NCBI RefSeq assembly: GCF_030412965.1
Contig: NZ_JAUHJQ010000005.1
Location: 1 to 64,000, forward strand
Length of the DNA: 64,000 bases
Direction of reading: 5' to 3'
Origin: Nocardioides oceani
GTDB lineage: Bacteria > Actinomycetota > Actinomycetes > Propionibacteriales > Nocardioidaceae
Below, in pieces: positions 19,447 through 27,452 of this stretch. Each line of letters begins with the position of its first letter. The first letter of the stretch is position 1. The translations under genes were made by a program, and so were the position numbers. The notes beneath the pieces were generated by a model. That model had not been told where the DNA came from. It made no database searches and worked only from the letters and a program-made list of their open reading frames with translations.

Positions 19447-19731
19447 TTAACGGCGGCGTACGTCGGAGGCCTGGACCCAGACCGCGCCGATCTTGATGCG
19501 AGCGTCGGAGACGGCGACGAAGACGTGGGTGCGGGTCCACCGCTGCGCGCGCCCGTCGAGGTAGCTCTCGCCGTCGTGCTCGAAGACCAGGCGGACCCGG
19601 ACCGGGATGGGATCCCGGTCCGGGATGCCCTCGGCGTGGGGGGTGCCGTCCTTGCGGCGCAGCGGCCAAGCCTCGTTGAGCACCCGCTGCAGCGGGATCG
19701 GCGACCCGCCGGGGCCGCGGGACTCGTACAC
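19447..19731 (-). CDS. Hypothetical phage protein
   Basis: A 94-residue protein without recognised domain. It contains a beta-rich stretch (PIPVRVRLVFEHDGESYLDG, then THVFVAVSDARIKIGAVWVQ) and basic ends. GTG starts ten bases after the integrase 2 stop with GGGCAGG upstream, so the two are probably one transcript. Confidence 0.6.
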   Translation of the reverse strand: MYESRGPGGSPIPLQRVLNEAWPLRRKDGTPHAEGIPDRDPIPVRVRLVFEHDGESYLDGRAQRWTRTHVFVAVSDARIKIGAVWVQASDVRRR

Positions 19732-19741
19732 CTGCCCGAGG

Positions 19742-20656
19742 CTAGACCGCGAGCCGCGCGGCGACCTGGTGCACCGGGTGGCGGTAGGTGTTGGTGTGGC
19801 CGAGGTCGTAGTGCCGGCTGGTGGTGCGGGGGTCGGCGTGGCGGGCGAACTCCTGGACGTCGCGGACAGGCATGTTCATGTTGAACGCCTCGGTGATCGC
19901 CATCTTGCGGAGCAGGTGCGGGTTGATGTGCCGCGTCAGCCCCGCCTTCGCCGCCCGGCGGTTGACGGTCTCGACCAAGCCGGTCGCACCGTGGCGGGTG
20001 AGCGGCGAGACCCCGTCGCGCTGAGTGATGACCGGGCCGAAGTCGCGGCCGCCGCGGACGCGCTCGATGATCGGGACCAGCGGCATCGGGACCGGGGTGG
20101 TGCGGATGTTGCCGCCCTTCTCCTTGAACGTCAGCGACGGGGCGCCGGTCTCGATGCCCTTGTAGTTCTCCAGGCGCAAGGACGCGGCCTCGCTGATCCG
20201 CAGCGCCATCGAGGAGAGAAGCGCGACGAGACACCAGTGCCGGGGGCTGGTGTCCTTGGCGGTCTCGAGGAACAGGTCGAGCTGTCGCTGGGGGACGAGC
20301 TCGCTCTTCTTGTGGTGGATCTTCGGGAGCGCGATCTTGCGGGCCGGGTCGAAGGTGATGCGGCGGTCCCAGACCGCGAAGTCGTAGAAGCCCTTGACCG
20401 GCGTCATGGCGGTGTGGACCGACGACGGCTGGAGGCCGCGGTCCTCGATGAGGTGGCGGACGTAGAACTCGACGTGTGGTCGGTCGACGTCGTTGAGGGG
20501 GTGTAGGCCGTTGGTCTCGCACCAGGCGATGAAGAGGCCGAGGTGGTAGCGGTAGAGCTTGAAGGTGTTCCCGTGGTAGCGGCCGAGGTAGCTCACGATC
20601 GCGAGCGTCAGGTCGTCTGTGCCCGCGGCGGGCAGCGGGAGGGTAGCGTGCGTCAT
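19742..20656 (-). CDS. Tyrosine recombinase (integrase 2)
   Basis: A 304-residue tyrosine recombinase with a SAM-like domain (about 12-100) and catalytic residues Arg153 (ALRISEAA), Lys178 or Lys180, His247-x-x-Arg250 (NPHLLRKM), His273 (ARHADPRTTSRHY) and Tyr283. All are present, so it should be active. ATG has AGGAG upstream. It is clearly different from integrase 1 (different motif contexts, His rather than Trp), so this is not a recent duplication. It may be the element's real integrase or the relic of a second insertion at the same tRNA. Confidence 0.92.
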   Translation of the reverse strand: MTHATLPLPAAGTDDLTLAIVSYLGRYHGNTFKLYRYHLGLFIAWCETNGLHPLNDVDRPHVEFYVRHLIEDRGLQPSSVHTAMTPVKGFYDFAVWDRRITFDPARKIALPKIHHKKSELVPQRQLDLFLETAKDTSPRHWCLVALLSSMALRISEAASLRLENYKGIETGAPSLTFKEKGGNIRTTPVPMPLVPIIERVRGGRDFGPVITQRDGVSPLTRHGATGLVETVNRRAAKAGLTRHINPHLLRKMAITEAFNMNMPVRDVQEFARHADPRTTSRHYDLGHTNTYRHPVHQVAARLAV

Positions 20657-20797
20657 CGGTCGTTCTCCTGAGGTGATGTCTCGGGTGACGGCAAGGCCCT
20701 CGCCGGTGTTCCAGCACCTGCGGGGGCCGCTTCTTTACTTGGGGGCGCCGACGGTACGTCTACCGGCGCGGCGGTTCAAGGGCCGGGACGACGAGAA

Positions 20798-20836
20798 GCG
20801 CCCCGCCACCGCCTGCGTGAGGCGGTGACGGGGCGC
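20798..20836. repeat. Long hairpin in the gap between integrase 2 and the SGNH gene
   Basis: Sixteen-base arms GCGCCCCGCCACCGCC and GGCGGTGACGGGGCGC pair with one mismatch around a 7-base loop. No T-run follows on either strand. It sits between divergent genes; the rest of the 209-base gap shows only a small CGGTA-CGTC-TACCG repeat. It could insulate the two promoters or belong to an attachment or control region. Confidence 0.6.
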
Positions 20837-20865
20837 GTCTGGGTGAAGGCTGTGGCCTTCTACTG

Positions 20866-21693
20866 ATGGGGCATCAGGTTCGAGCCGAAGCGAGGCTTTT
20901 CCGCCAGAGTGCTTCGCGAATGGCCAGCCGCCTCGGTGACTGGCGGGTAAAGTTCCGGAGCGTGGAGCGCTATTGGCCGAAGGTTGCTGCTGTCATCGCG
21001 CTCGCAGTGGCGGTCATTGCCGCCACTTTGATCGGGCTCATGCGGTTCAACAACGAGGCCCCGACAGAGTCGGGGGGCCCTGTCCGCAACACACCGGGCG
21101 ATGTGACCCCCGCAGCCAAGGCGCCCCTAGCCGTCTTTATCGGAGACTCATATACGGCAGGCACCGGCAGCACGGGCGGTGCGAGCTTCGTCCGAGTCGT
21201 AGCCGACACTCAGGGTTGGAATTTTGAGAACCTGGGGGAAGGCGGCACGGGCTACCTGCTCAACACCGACCAGGACCCCAAGCTGGCACGGCTTGGGTGC
21301 GGGAAGGACTACTGCCCGAACTACCCAGAGGTCATCGCCGCGGCGGTCGAAGCCGAACCCGACATTGTCGTCGTCTCCGGCGGACGGAACAACGTCACTG
21401 CATCCACGGACGACCTCGACGCGGGCATCCCCGCCTTCTTCGAGCAACTCCGGGACGCCCTGCCGGAAGCAACCATCTACGCCACGTCCCCGCTGTGGGA
21501 TGTCACGGAGCCGCCCGAAGAGCTGGGACGCCTTGCTGACATCGTGCGCGCGTCCGTCCAATCGGTCGGCGGGACGTACCTAGACCTCGGCCAGCCACTC
21601 GATGACCCTGGGCTGCTCGCGAGAGACAAGATCCACCCGGACAACGAGGGGCACCTGGCAATAGCCGACGCGATCAACAAGAAGCTCCGGTAG
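20866..21693 (+). CDS. Membrane-anchored SGNH/GDSL hydrolase (probable lysogenic cargo)
   Basis: A 275-residue protein with a basic cytoplasmic N-terminus, one transmembrane helix (about 40-59) and an extracytoplasmic SGNH hydrolase domain: Ser95 in GDSYTAG, Asn in SGGRNN, Asp254 and His257 in DKIHPDNEGH. Substrates may be esters on cell-wall glycans or lipids. Codon use is visibly more AT-rich than its neighbours, a sign of recent gain. Starts at 20866 (used), ATG 20920 or GTG 20962 are all possible; none has a clear ribosome site. It reads against the phage late genes and ends one base from the convergent tail gene. Confidence 0.82.
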   Translation: MGHQVRAEARLFRQSASRMASRLGDWRVKFRSVERYWPKVAAVIALAVAVIAATLIGLMRFNNEAPTESGGPVRNTPGDVTPAAKAPLAVFIGDSYTAGTGSTGGASFVRVVADTQGWNFENLGEGGTGYLLNTDQDPKLARLGCGKDYCPNYPEVIAAAVEAEPDIVVVSGGRNNVTASTDDLDAGIPAFFEQLRDALPEATIYATSPLWDVTEPPEELGRLADIVRASVQSVGGTYLDLGQPLDDPGLLARDKIHPDNEGHLAIADAINKKLR

Positions 21694-21694
21694 T

Positions 21695-23209
21695 TCAGAC
21701 GGCGAATACGTACTCGTCCGCGTCGCGCATCGCGATGTGACCGGTCGCGGCCGGATGGATGCCGTCGGTGGTGTACGTGCCGATGCCGACGACTCCGCCC
21801 GATGCAACGGCGGTCCCGAAGCCCGCGCCGCCGACCACGGCGTCCGTGGGTGACGTGATCGACGTGATGGTGGCCTGGTACAGCGCATCAGCCGGGCCTC
21901 CCCCGATCGCGGTGATGGACTTCCCGATGTCGGCCGAGGTGAACGCCCCGCTCGGTGACAGGAGGTGCGCCGATCCTGACGCCCAAGAGGCGTCGGTGAG
22001 GCGGCGCTCCGGCGGCTTCCAGAGTCCGGAGGTGGGCGAGGTCTCCACCGCGGCGGCGGCGTCCCATACAGCGTCGAGCGGGTGCTCGTCATCCCCGGCG
22101 CGGAGGACGTTCGTGGCGTCTCCGACGGAGGTAACTGCCTTGGTGGTGGCGTCAATAGGGGCGCCGTCGCGGAGCCAGGCGTTGAAATCGCGGCGCACCA
22201 CGTCCTGGCCGCTGGTGGCGATGACGGCCTGCCCGGCCGTGGTCGTCCACCCGTCCGTGCTGGTGGTGCGCGGCGTGATGGTGCGACCGATGACCTTGAT
22301 GCCGCGCCGGTGCAGGTCGGTCCAGATTCGGAGGCGGTCGGCCTGGATCTGAGCGGTGGTGCGCCCGGCGTTGGAGTCGTTGACGCCGAAGCCTTCGAGA
22401 ACATGGGTGCAGCCCGCGAGGAGGGCATAGCGCCCGCGGGTGGTGACTGGGCTGGTGAGGAAAGTGTTGGCTCGGTCACCGGGAACGGCGGCCTGGACGT
22501 AGCCGAGACCCTCGGCAACGCAGAGCCGGACAGCCCAGCCGAGGTCGTTGGGTCCGTCACCGGAGCCGTAGTCGATGGAGTCGCCAAGGATGCCGACGGT
22601 GGGCAGGAACGCGGTGGCCCCGGTGGGGACGCCGACGATGGCGACGGGGCTGTAACCCGCACCTCCGCCGCTGTGCACGTTCGAGACGACGGCCCCCCGG
22701 CTGTCCTGCCCGACCGCGTTGCCCTCATTGGAGGGGACGGCCTGGGAGGCGGTCAGTCCGATGGGCCACTTCTGCCCGGCGGAGGCGGAGACGTTGGTGC
22801 GGGTGTAGATCCACTGGCCGGCCGTGGCGGCGAGCGGGATCGGGTCACTGAGCGCGAACCCGCCAGGCTTGATGACCACCTTGTCCGCGCCGTTGAACGA
22901 GACGGGGTAGATGTTGGCGGCCGGGACGGCTGCGTCCGAGACGTTCGCGGACGTGGGGGCTTCGACGCTCGCGCCGACCGTGATGGAGTCGGTGCCGTCG
23001 AGGGCAAGGCGGGTGTTGGCGAACACGAGCCGGATGTCGGTGGCGTCCGCAACGAAGACGTGGGCGCGGCGGTAGGTGTTGTTCGTGTCGGTGCCGTTGG
23101 ACAGCGCCTGGTTGCCGAAGCCGTTGCCTCGGGTGGTGACAACGGGGAGCCCGCCGAGTACGCCGATGGGGAGGCGGGTCTGGATCGGGGGAGCGTCGAG
23201 GATTCCCAT
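21695..23209 (-). CDS. Tail fibre/tailspike protein with SGNH hydrolase domain
   Basis: A 504-residue protein. Residues 1-190 are beta-rich (virion attachment region). From about 200 an SGNH hydrolase domain follows: Ser211 in GILGDSI, Asn277 in GFGVNDSN, Asp482 and His485 in DGIHPAATGH. Residues about 398-478 interrupt it with LTDASWASGSAHL...FTSADIGKSI, a small beta module like those found in phage tailspikes. It probably deacetylates or cleaves an ester of the host surface polymer during adsorption. It is the last gene of the late minus-strand run. Confidence 0.82.
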   Translation of the reverse strand: MGILDAPPIQTRLPIGVLGGLPVVTTRGNGFGNQALSNGTDTNNTYRRAHVFVADATDIRLVFANTRLALDGTDSITVGASVEAPTSANVSDAAVPAANIYPVSFNGADKVVIKPGGFALSDPIPLAATAGQWIYTRTNVSASAGQKWPIGLTASQAVPSNEGNAVGQDSRGAVVSNVHSGGGAGYSPVAIVGVPTGATAFLPTVGILGDSIDYGSGDGPNDLGWAVRLCVAEGLGYVQAAVPGDRANTFLTSPVTTRGRYALLAGCTHVLEGFGVNDSNAGRTTAQIQADRLRIWTDLHRRGIKVIGRTITPRTTSTDGWTTTAGQAVIATSGQDVVRRDFNAWLRDGAPIDATTKAVTSVGDATNVLRAGDDEHPLDAVWDAAAAVETSPTSGLWKPPERRLTDASWASGSAHLLSPSGAFTSADIGKSITAIGGGPADALYQATITSITSPTDAVVGGAGFGTAVASGGVVGIGTYTTDGIHPAATGHIAMRDADEYVFAV

Positions 23210-24691
23210 TCAGGACACCACCATCGCCGGGACGTTCGTCGCAGCGCCGGACGAGTCCCGGGTGATCGTCGGCTGCGTGAAGGTTTTGACGGCAGGACTG
23301 CCGTAGGTGACGTGGTAGCCGTCGATGGTGTTGCGCGCGCCGATGGCGTCGGTGGTGAACGTTCCCGGGGTCCCGTCGGGCCAGAGCACCCCAGCACCAG
23401 TGACGACACCCGAAGCGTTCCGGGTGATGGATCCAGTGATGAGGGTGTCGGGGTTCTTTGCCCACGCCGCGACCTGGGCGATCGAGGCGGCAAGCTTCGA
23501 TTTCGTCGGGCCGTCGAGCTCGATGAACGAGGCGACCTGGGCGTTGGCCGGCGCGGTCAGCGGCTCGACGTGCGCGAGCGCCTCGTCGCGGGCCTGCTCG
23601 GTCGCTGCGCGGGCCGTCTCGACCTGCGCGGCGGCCTCGTCGACGAGCTCGGCCGTGGTGGCCGCCTCGCCGGCGGCGAGCACCGCGGTGGCCGCGGCCT
23701 GCGCCGCCGAGGAGACGACGCCGTCAGCCCAGTCGGCGGACTCCTCGTCGCCGGCGTCGTTGACGACCCGGAACCGGATGGGGTCGAGGGAGAGGAACTC
23801 CCCGGCGCCGTCGGCGTACCGCAGCGTGTCAGCGGCGCCGACCCGGCTGATGAGGATCGAGGCCTGCGTCTTGCCCCAGGCGCCGGAGGGCGCGTTGAGC
23901 GAGTAGCCGCGGGTCGGGTGCACCAGGTCGGCGAGCCCGTCGATGATGACCTCGTCCTCGGGGATCGTGGTGGCGACCGGGTCGTCAGCGGCGCCGGTGG
24001 TCCGCTTGAGCCAGCCGCGGAACCGGACCTCGTTGCCGGTGCGGCGGACCTGCACGGGCACGAGGACCGGGTCCTGGTGGTGCCAGTTGTTCCGGAAGAC
24101 CGGGACGGGCCGGACGGTGCCGTCGGGTCCGGTCCAGGTCTCGGTGGTCCCGGGGTAGCCGATGGTGATCCAGCCGGAGTCGTAGGGCGCGCGCTCGTCG
24201 AACTCGGCGGCGATCGCCAGCCCGGTCTGGCTCGAGGGGACGCGCACGAGGGCGGCCATCTGCCCGTCGCTGGTGGCGAGGTCCTCGATGACGACGGCCT
24301 GCACCTCGTCGCGCATCGCCTCGACGTCCGTCCGGGCGGTCTCGACCTGCGCGAGCGCGGTCGACGCCGCCTGGGCGGCGTCGCCGCTGTCGGCCGGCAG
24401 GCGGTAGAAGTCGCCCTCGGGGTCGCGCAGCCAGACCTCGAAGACACCGTCGGGGCCGTAGAACGAGGGGATCTGGCCGTGCGCTCCCGCTGGCACCACC
24501 ACGGCGGTGACGGCCGTGGTGCCGTCGGCTGCTCGGAGGTCGGTGAGCTGGACGCCTCCGTCGGCCTCGGGGCGGTCCCAGACCTCGAGGGTGACGGTCT
24601 GGCGCGGCGGCGCGAAGACGGCTGCGTTGCCGATGGGGTAGAGGGTGGCGAGCGAGTCGGATGCTCGGCCGCCGAAGAGGTGTCGGGCCAC
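23210..24691 (-). CDS. Tail fibre-like structural protein
   Basis: A 493-residue protein directly upstream of the SGNH tail gene with no spacer. The first 95 residues are beta-rich and resemble the virion-proximal part of actinophage minor tail proteins. Two alanine/glutamate-rich coiled coils follow (about 100-125 and 325-375, for example TARTDVEAMRDEV and VETARAATEQARDEAL). The C-terminus is beta-rich. No enzyme motif is seen. It is predicted to form a trimeric fibre, perhaps carrying the next gene's product. Confidence 0.75.
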   Translation of the reverse strand: MARHLFGGRASDSLATLYPIGNAAVFAPPRQTVTLEVWDRPEADGGVQLTDLRAADGTTAVTAVVVPAGAHGQIPSFYGPDGVFEVWLRDPEGDFYRLPADSGDAAQAASTALAQVETARTDVEAMRDEVQAVVIEDLATSDGQMAALVRVPSSQTGLAIAAEFDERAPYDSGWITIGYPGTTETWTGPDGTVRPVPVFRNNWHHQDPVLVPVQVRRTGNEVRFRGWLKRTTGAADDPVATTIPEDEVIIDGLADLVHPTRGYSLNAPSGAWGKTQASILISRVGAADTLRYADGAGEFLSLDPIRFRVVNDAGDEESADWADGVVSSAAQAAATAVLAAGEAATTAELVDEAAAQVETARAATEQARDEALAHVEPLTAPANAQVASFIELDGPTKSKLAASIAQVAAWAKNPDTLITGSITRNASGVVTGAGVLWPDGTPGTFTTDAIGARNTIDGYHVTYGSPAVKTFTQPTITRDSSGAATNVPAMVVS

Positions 24692-24708
24692 GGTGGTCTC
24701 CTCGCGGG

Positions 24709-24810
24709 TCAGTGGTTGAAGGGGTTGCCGTGGTGGACGGCGAAGTCGAGTGCGACGAGGGCGAGCGAGCTGAGCCCGAGGAGCAGCACGCGCCGGGCGG
24801 GGCGCGACAC
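24709..24810 (-). CDS. Micro-gene: 33-residue single-pass membrane peptide
   Basis: A 33-codon reading frame from GTG: two Arg pairs, then one hydrophobic helix (VLLLGLSSLALVALDFAV) and a short tail HHGNPFNH. It begins seven bases after the holin-like stop and ends before the ribosome site of the fibre gene, filling an otherwise empty gap. Position and topology fit a small lysis accessory. Upstream AGGTAG is a weak ribosome site. Confidence 0.5.
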   Translation of the reverse strand: MSRPARRVLLLGLSSLALVALDFAVHHGNPFNH

Positions 24811-24817
24811 CGGCTTG

Positions 24818-25183
24818 CTACCTGACCGGTCCGAGCGCGCCGAGGAGCGCCAGGAGGATGAGGAGCAGGAGGACGACGGCGACGATGCCGAGGAGGCCGC
24901 TGTCGATCGCGCCGCGCTCGTCGGGGTCGCCGGGCTGGGCGGCCAGGAAGGGCATGAAGCGGCGGAGGAAGGTCTCGACCTGGGGGAGCGCCATGATCCG
25001 CGCGAAGGCGGCGGCGACCGCGAGCGGCACAGCGAGCCAGGGGAACGCGGCCGGGTCGAGGCCGGCGGTCTGAACGAGGATCGGGAAGAGCACGGCGAGG
25101 GCGACGAGGGCCTGGAACGCGGTGCGGAGGGTGGACCGCCAGGGTCGGCGGACCTGGGTGGGCTGCGGGGTCGGCAGGGTCAT
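24818..25183 (-). CDS. Holin-like membrane protein
   Basis: A 121-residue protein. The first part has two helices (about 20-40 and 48-64) with the spacing and ALPQVE-type loop seen in actinophage holins that release endolysin by opening the inner membrane. An unusual extra C-terminal helix (about 94-117, LLGIVAVVLLLLILLALLGAL) follows a charged linker GDPDERGAIDS. It lies after the endolysin and the EEP-like gene, as expected of a lysis cassette. Holin function is inferred. Confidence 0.7.
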   Translation of the reverse strand: MTLPTPQPTQVRRPWRSTLRTAFQALVALAVLFPILVQTAGLDPAAFPWLAVPLAVAAAFARIMALPQVETFLRRFMPFLAAQPGDPDERGAIDSGLLGIVAVVLLLLILLALLGALGPVR

Positions 25184-25192
25184 CGGGTGCTC

Positions 25193-25891
25193 CTAGCTGG
25201 TGGTGAAGGTGAGGACGTGGTGGTCGGTGCCGGCGAGGCGGTCGGCGGAGACGCGGGCGCGTCCCCAGCCGGCTGACCAGACGCGGGTCATGACGTCGGC
25301 GCCGTGGGAGTGGGGGGCGCCGAGCTCGGCGCGGACGGCGTGGTGGGGCCGGTTGGGGTCGCCGACGTACATCCACCGCAGCGGGAGCCGGCGGCCGGCG
25401 GCCGCGGCGCGGCGGCTCATGGCCTGGCGGGCGCGGCGGACCCAGGTGAGGGCGGACCGGCGGGCGTCGTCCTGGCGGCCGGTGGAGCGGAGCGGGTCGT
25501 GCTGCACGCCGAGTCGGAATGGGCCGCGGCGGTCGACCAGCACGCTGGCCCGGCGGTACCGGTCCTGCACCCCGGCGCCGGCGCGGGACGCGCGGGAGGC
25601 GAGCTGCAGTCGCGACCAGACGATGCGGACCCCGGAGCGGCGGCGTACTGCGACGACCGAGCCGGCCCGGTCGGCGGAGCGGAGGTCCTGGTGGACGTCC
25701 CAGTCGGGGCCGAGGATCGCGGCGACGTCGAGGGGCTGGTTGTCGCGGGTGCGGCACTCGACGAGCTCGAGGACGTCGGCGGCCGGGTGGCGGGTGCCGT
25801 CGTTGTCGGTCCAGCCGTCGGCGAGCCTGCGGAGCAGCTGGGCGTCGCCGCCGAGCTGGTAGGCCATGTTGGCCGCGCGGTGCACCGTCAT
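25193..25891 (-). CDS. Endonuclease/exonuclease/phosphatase (EEP)-fold protein
   Basis: A 232-residue protein with the four marks of the DNase I-like EEP superfamily: Glu44 (LELVECRT), His131 in GVQHDPL, Asp178/Asn180 in MYVGDPN (usual GDFN) and Asp223-His224 in TDHHVLT (usual SDH). Metal-dependent phosphodiester or phosphomonoester cleavage is therefore likely; the substrate could be DNA, nucleotides or a phosphorylated polymer. It overlaps the endolysin stop as ATGA. An EEP enzyme within a lysis module is unexpected. Confidence 0.65.
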   Translation of the reverse strand: MTVHRAANMAYQLGGDAQLLRRLADGWTDNDGTRHPAADVLELVECRTRDNQPLDVAAILGPDWDVHQDLRSADRAGSVVAVRRRSGVRIVWSRLQLASRASRAGAGVQDRYRRASVLVDRRGPFRLGVQHDPLRSTGRQDDARRSALTWVRRARQAMSRRAAAAGRRLPLRWMYVGDPNRPHHAVRAELGAPHSHGADVMTRVWSAGWGRARVSADRLAGTDHHVLTFTTS

Positions 25892-26577
25892 CGCTTCGGG
25901 AGACCTTGCAGCGCGGCGCGGATCTTCCCGAGTCGCTTCCCCTTCGCCCGGTCGGCGGCCGCGGTGAGGAGGTCGCGGGCCTGCTCGACGCGGGTCGCCG
26001 GCGGGGGCGTCGGTCGGGTGAGCCGCTCGGCGGCCGCGCGGACCTGGCGGAGGAAGTCGTCCCAGGGGAAGTGCGGGCCCGGGTCCCAGTGCGACGTCGA
26101 GCCGGGGAAGGCGTCGCGCATGGTGTTGTGGCCGCAGATGCCGCGCTCGCCGGCGCGGATCTGCGCCGGGGTGAGCAGCCGGATCGGGAGGTCGTTGGCG
26201 AGGCAGAGCCGGGCGACGTCCTCCGCGGCGCCGGCGAGCATCGCCTGGTGCGCGTCGTCGGCCCAGTGGCTGCGGCCCTCGTTGCTGAGCGAGCAGCAGA
26301 GCTCGTAGCCGAGGGAGTTGTCGTTGGTGCCGTCGTGGTAGGCGACGACCGAGTCCCAGGTCAGCTGGACGGCCTCGCGGGCGTCGCGGCAGTAGTGCCA
26401 GGACGACGGGCGTGGGGTGGTGCGGGTGTAGCGCGCGGTCGCGCGTGCGGCTCCGGGCACGCCCGGCTCGGCGCCGGCGGTGCAGTGGATGACGACCCGT
26501 CGGATGGGCTTGTTGTTCGAGCCGCCGCGCCACTTCGGGGGGCCGACGTAGGGCGGGGACGGAGGCGCGACGGGCAT
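25888..26577 (-). CDS. Endolysin, N-acetylmuramoyl-L-alanine amidase
   Basis: A 229-residue amidase_2-type zinc enzyme that cuts the amide between muramic acid and the stem peptide. The predicted ligands follow the AmpD pattern: His31 (VVIHCTAG), His150 (CGHNTMRD) and Asp165 (HWDPGPHF). After about residue 180 a basic helical tail (RVEQARDLLTAAADRAKGKR) may bind the wall or membrane. There is no signal peptide, so export depends on a holin. ATG 26577 follows AAGGAG. Confidence 0.9.
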   Translation of the reverse strand: MPVAPPSPPYVGPPKWRGGSNNKPIRRVVIHCTAGAEPGVPGAARATARYTRTTPRPSSWHYCRDAREAVQLTWDSVVAYHDGTNDNSLGYELCCSLSNEGRSHWADDAHQAMLAGAAEDVARLCLANDLPIRLLTPAQIRAGERGICGHNTMRDAFPGSTSHWDPGPHFPWDDFLRQVRAAAERLTRPTPPPATRVEQARDLLTAAADRAKGKRLGKIRAALQGLPKR

Positions 26578-26665
26578 GGGGAGCTCCTTGTCGAGGTGCG
26601 GGCGTGGCTGGTCGCCGCCGGACACGAGACGTGCGAGGCGGACGCGGACAGACGGGGTCAGGGCG

Positions 26666-27010
26666 TCAGGGGGTGTCGATGTCGAGCCCGGCCGGCGGGT
26701 CGGGCGGGACGTCGCCACGAGCCCGGATGTGGGCCATCAGGACCCGGATGTAGCCCATGGCCATGGACAGCAGGTGCCGCAGGCCCGCGATCGTCGCGCG
26801 ATCTTCCTCGGCCTCGGCGTTCTGCCGGTCGATGACGCTGGTGTAGTAGGACGCGGCGCGGTCGAACGCTTCCTTCTCGACGTCGGCGCGCGAGCTGGTC
26901 GCGGCGGTGACGGTCTGCGCGCGGGCGGAGGATCGGTTGGTGGCGTAGCCGACGATGCCGGCGATGAGGGCGGCGAGGATGGTCGCGAGGGCGGTGTCGC
27001 CGATCGGCAT
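26666..27010 (-). CDS. Small membrane protein with coiled coil
   Basis: A 114-residue protein: an N-terminal helix (about 5-24, ALATILAALIAGIVGYAT), a predicted coiled coil (about 40-80, rich in Ala, Glu and Arg), and a proline-rich end. Topology fits a spanin-like or antiholin component of the lysis module, but no family was recognised. It lies 88 bases upstream of the endolysin with no gene between. Confidence 0.65.
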   Translation of the reverse strand: MPIGDTALATILAALIAGIVGYATNRSSARAQTVTAATSSRADVEKEAFDRAASYYTSVIDRQNAEAEEDRATIAGLRHLLSMAMGYIRVLMAHIRARGDVPPDPPAGLDIDTP

Positions 27011-27011
27011 G

Positions 27012-27452
27012 TCAGCCCTCCCGCATCACTCGTCCGGGGTTCTCCAACCCTGAGATTCCCCACCAGAGGACGGCCACGAGCGTCCAGACGGCGCCGCCGG
27101 AGAGCGCCTGGTCGGGGGTGTCGAGGAACAGCACGCCGAGGGCGTAGCCGGAGCCCCACAGCGCCGCGAGGGACGACATGACGGTGTAGCCCCACTTCTC
27201 GGAGGCGGGTGGCCACCGGGCGGAGATGAGGCCCGCGATGCCGGCGGCGATCCAGACCAAGCCCCACACCTGCAGCGGGGCGACGTTGAGCGCGAGCTCG
27301 AGGGACCGGTTGCGCGACGGCGGTGCGTCGGTGCCGAGGTAGACCATGCCGACGGAGAGGTAGATGAACCCGCCGAGGGTGAGAACGAGGGAGTGCCGGC
27401 GCCATGGCCGCAGAGCGGTCCAGCGCCGGGGCGTGGGCATGGTGAAGGTCAT
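27012..27452 (-). CDS. Four-helix membrane protein (paralogue A)
   Basis: A 146-residue protein with four hydrophobic helices: SLVLTLGGFIYLSVGMVYL, LQVWGLVWIAAGIAGLI, TVMSSLAALWGSGYALGVLF and AVWTLVAVLWWGISGL. Its start overlaps the stop of the preceding gene (ATGA). It aligns with that gene's product across its length (shared VAPxxxWGL at helix 2 and similar loops), so the pair arose by duplication. Function is unknown. Confidence 0.7.
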   Translation of the reverse strand: MTFTMPTPRRWTALRPWRRHSLVLTLGGFIYLSVGMVYLGTDAPPSRNRSLELALNVAPLQVWGLVWIAAGIAGLISARWPPASEKWGYTVMSSLAALWGSGYALGVLFLDTPDQALSGGAVWTLVAVLWWGISGLENPGRVMREG

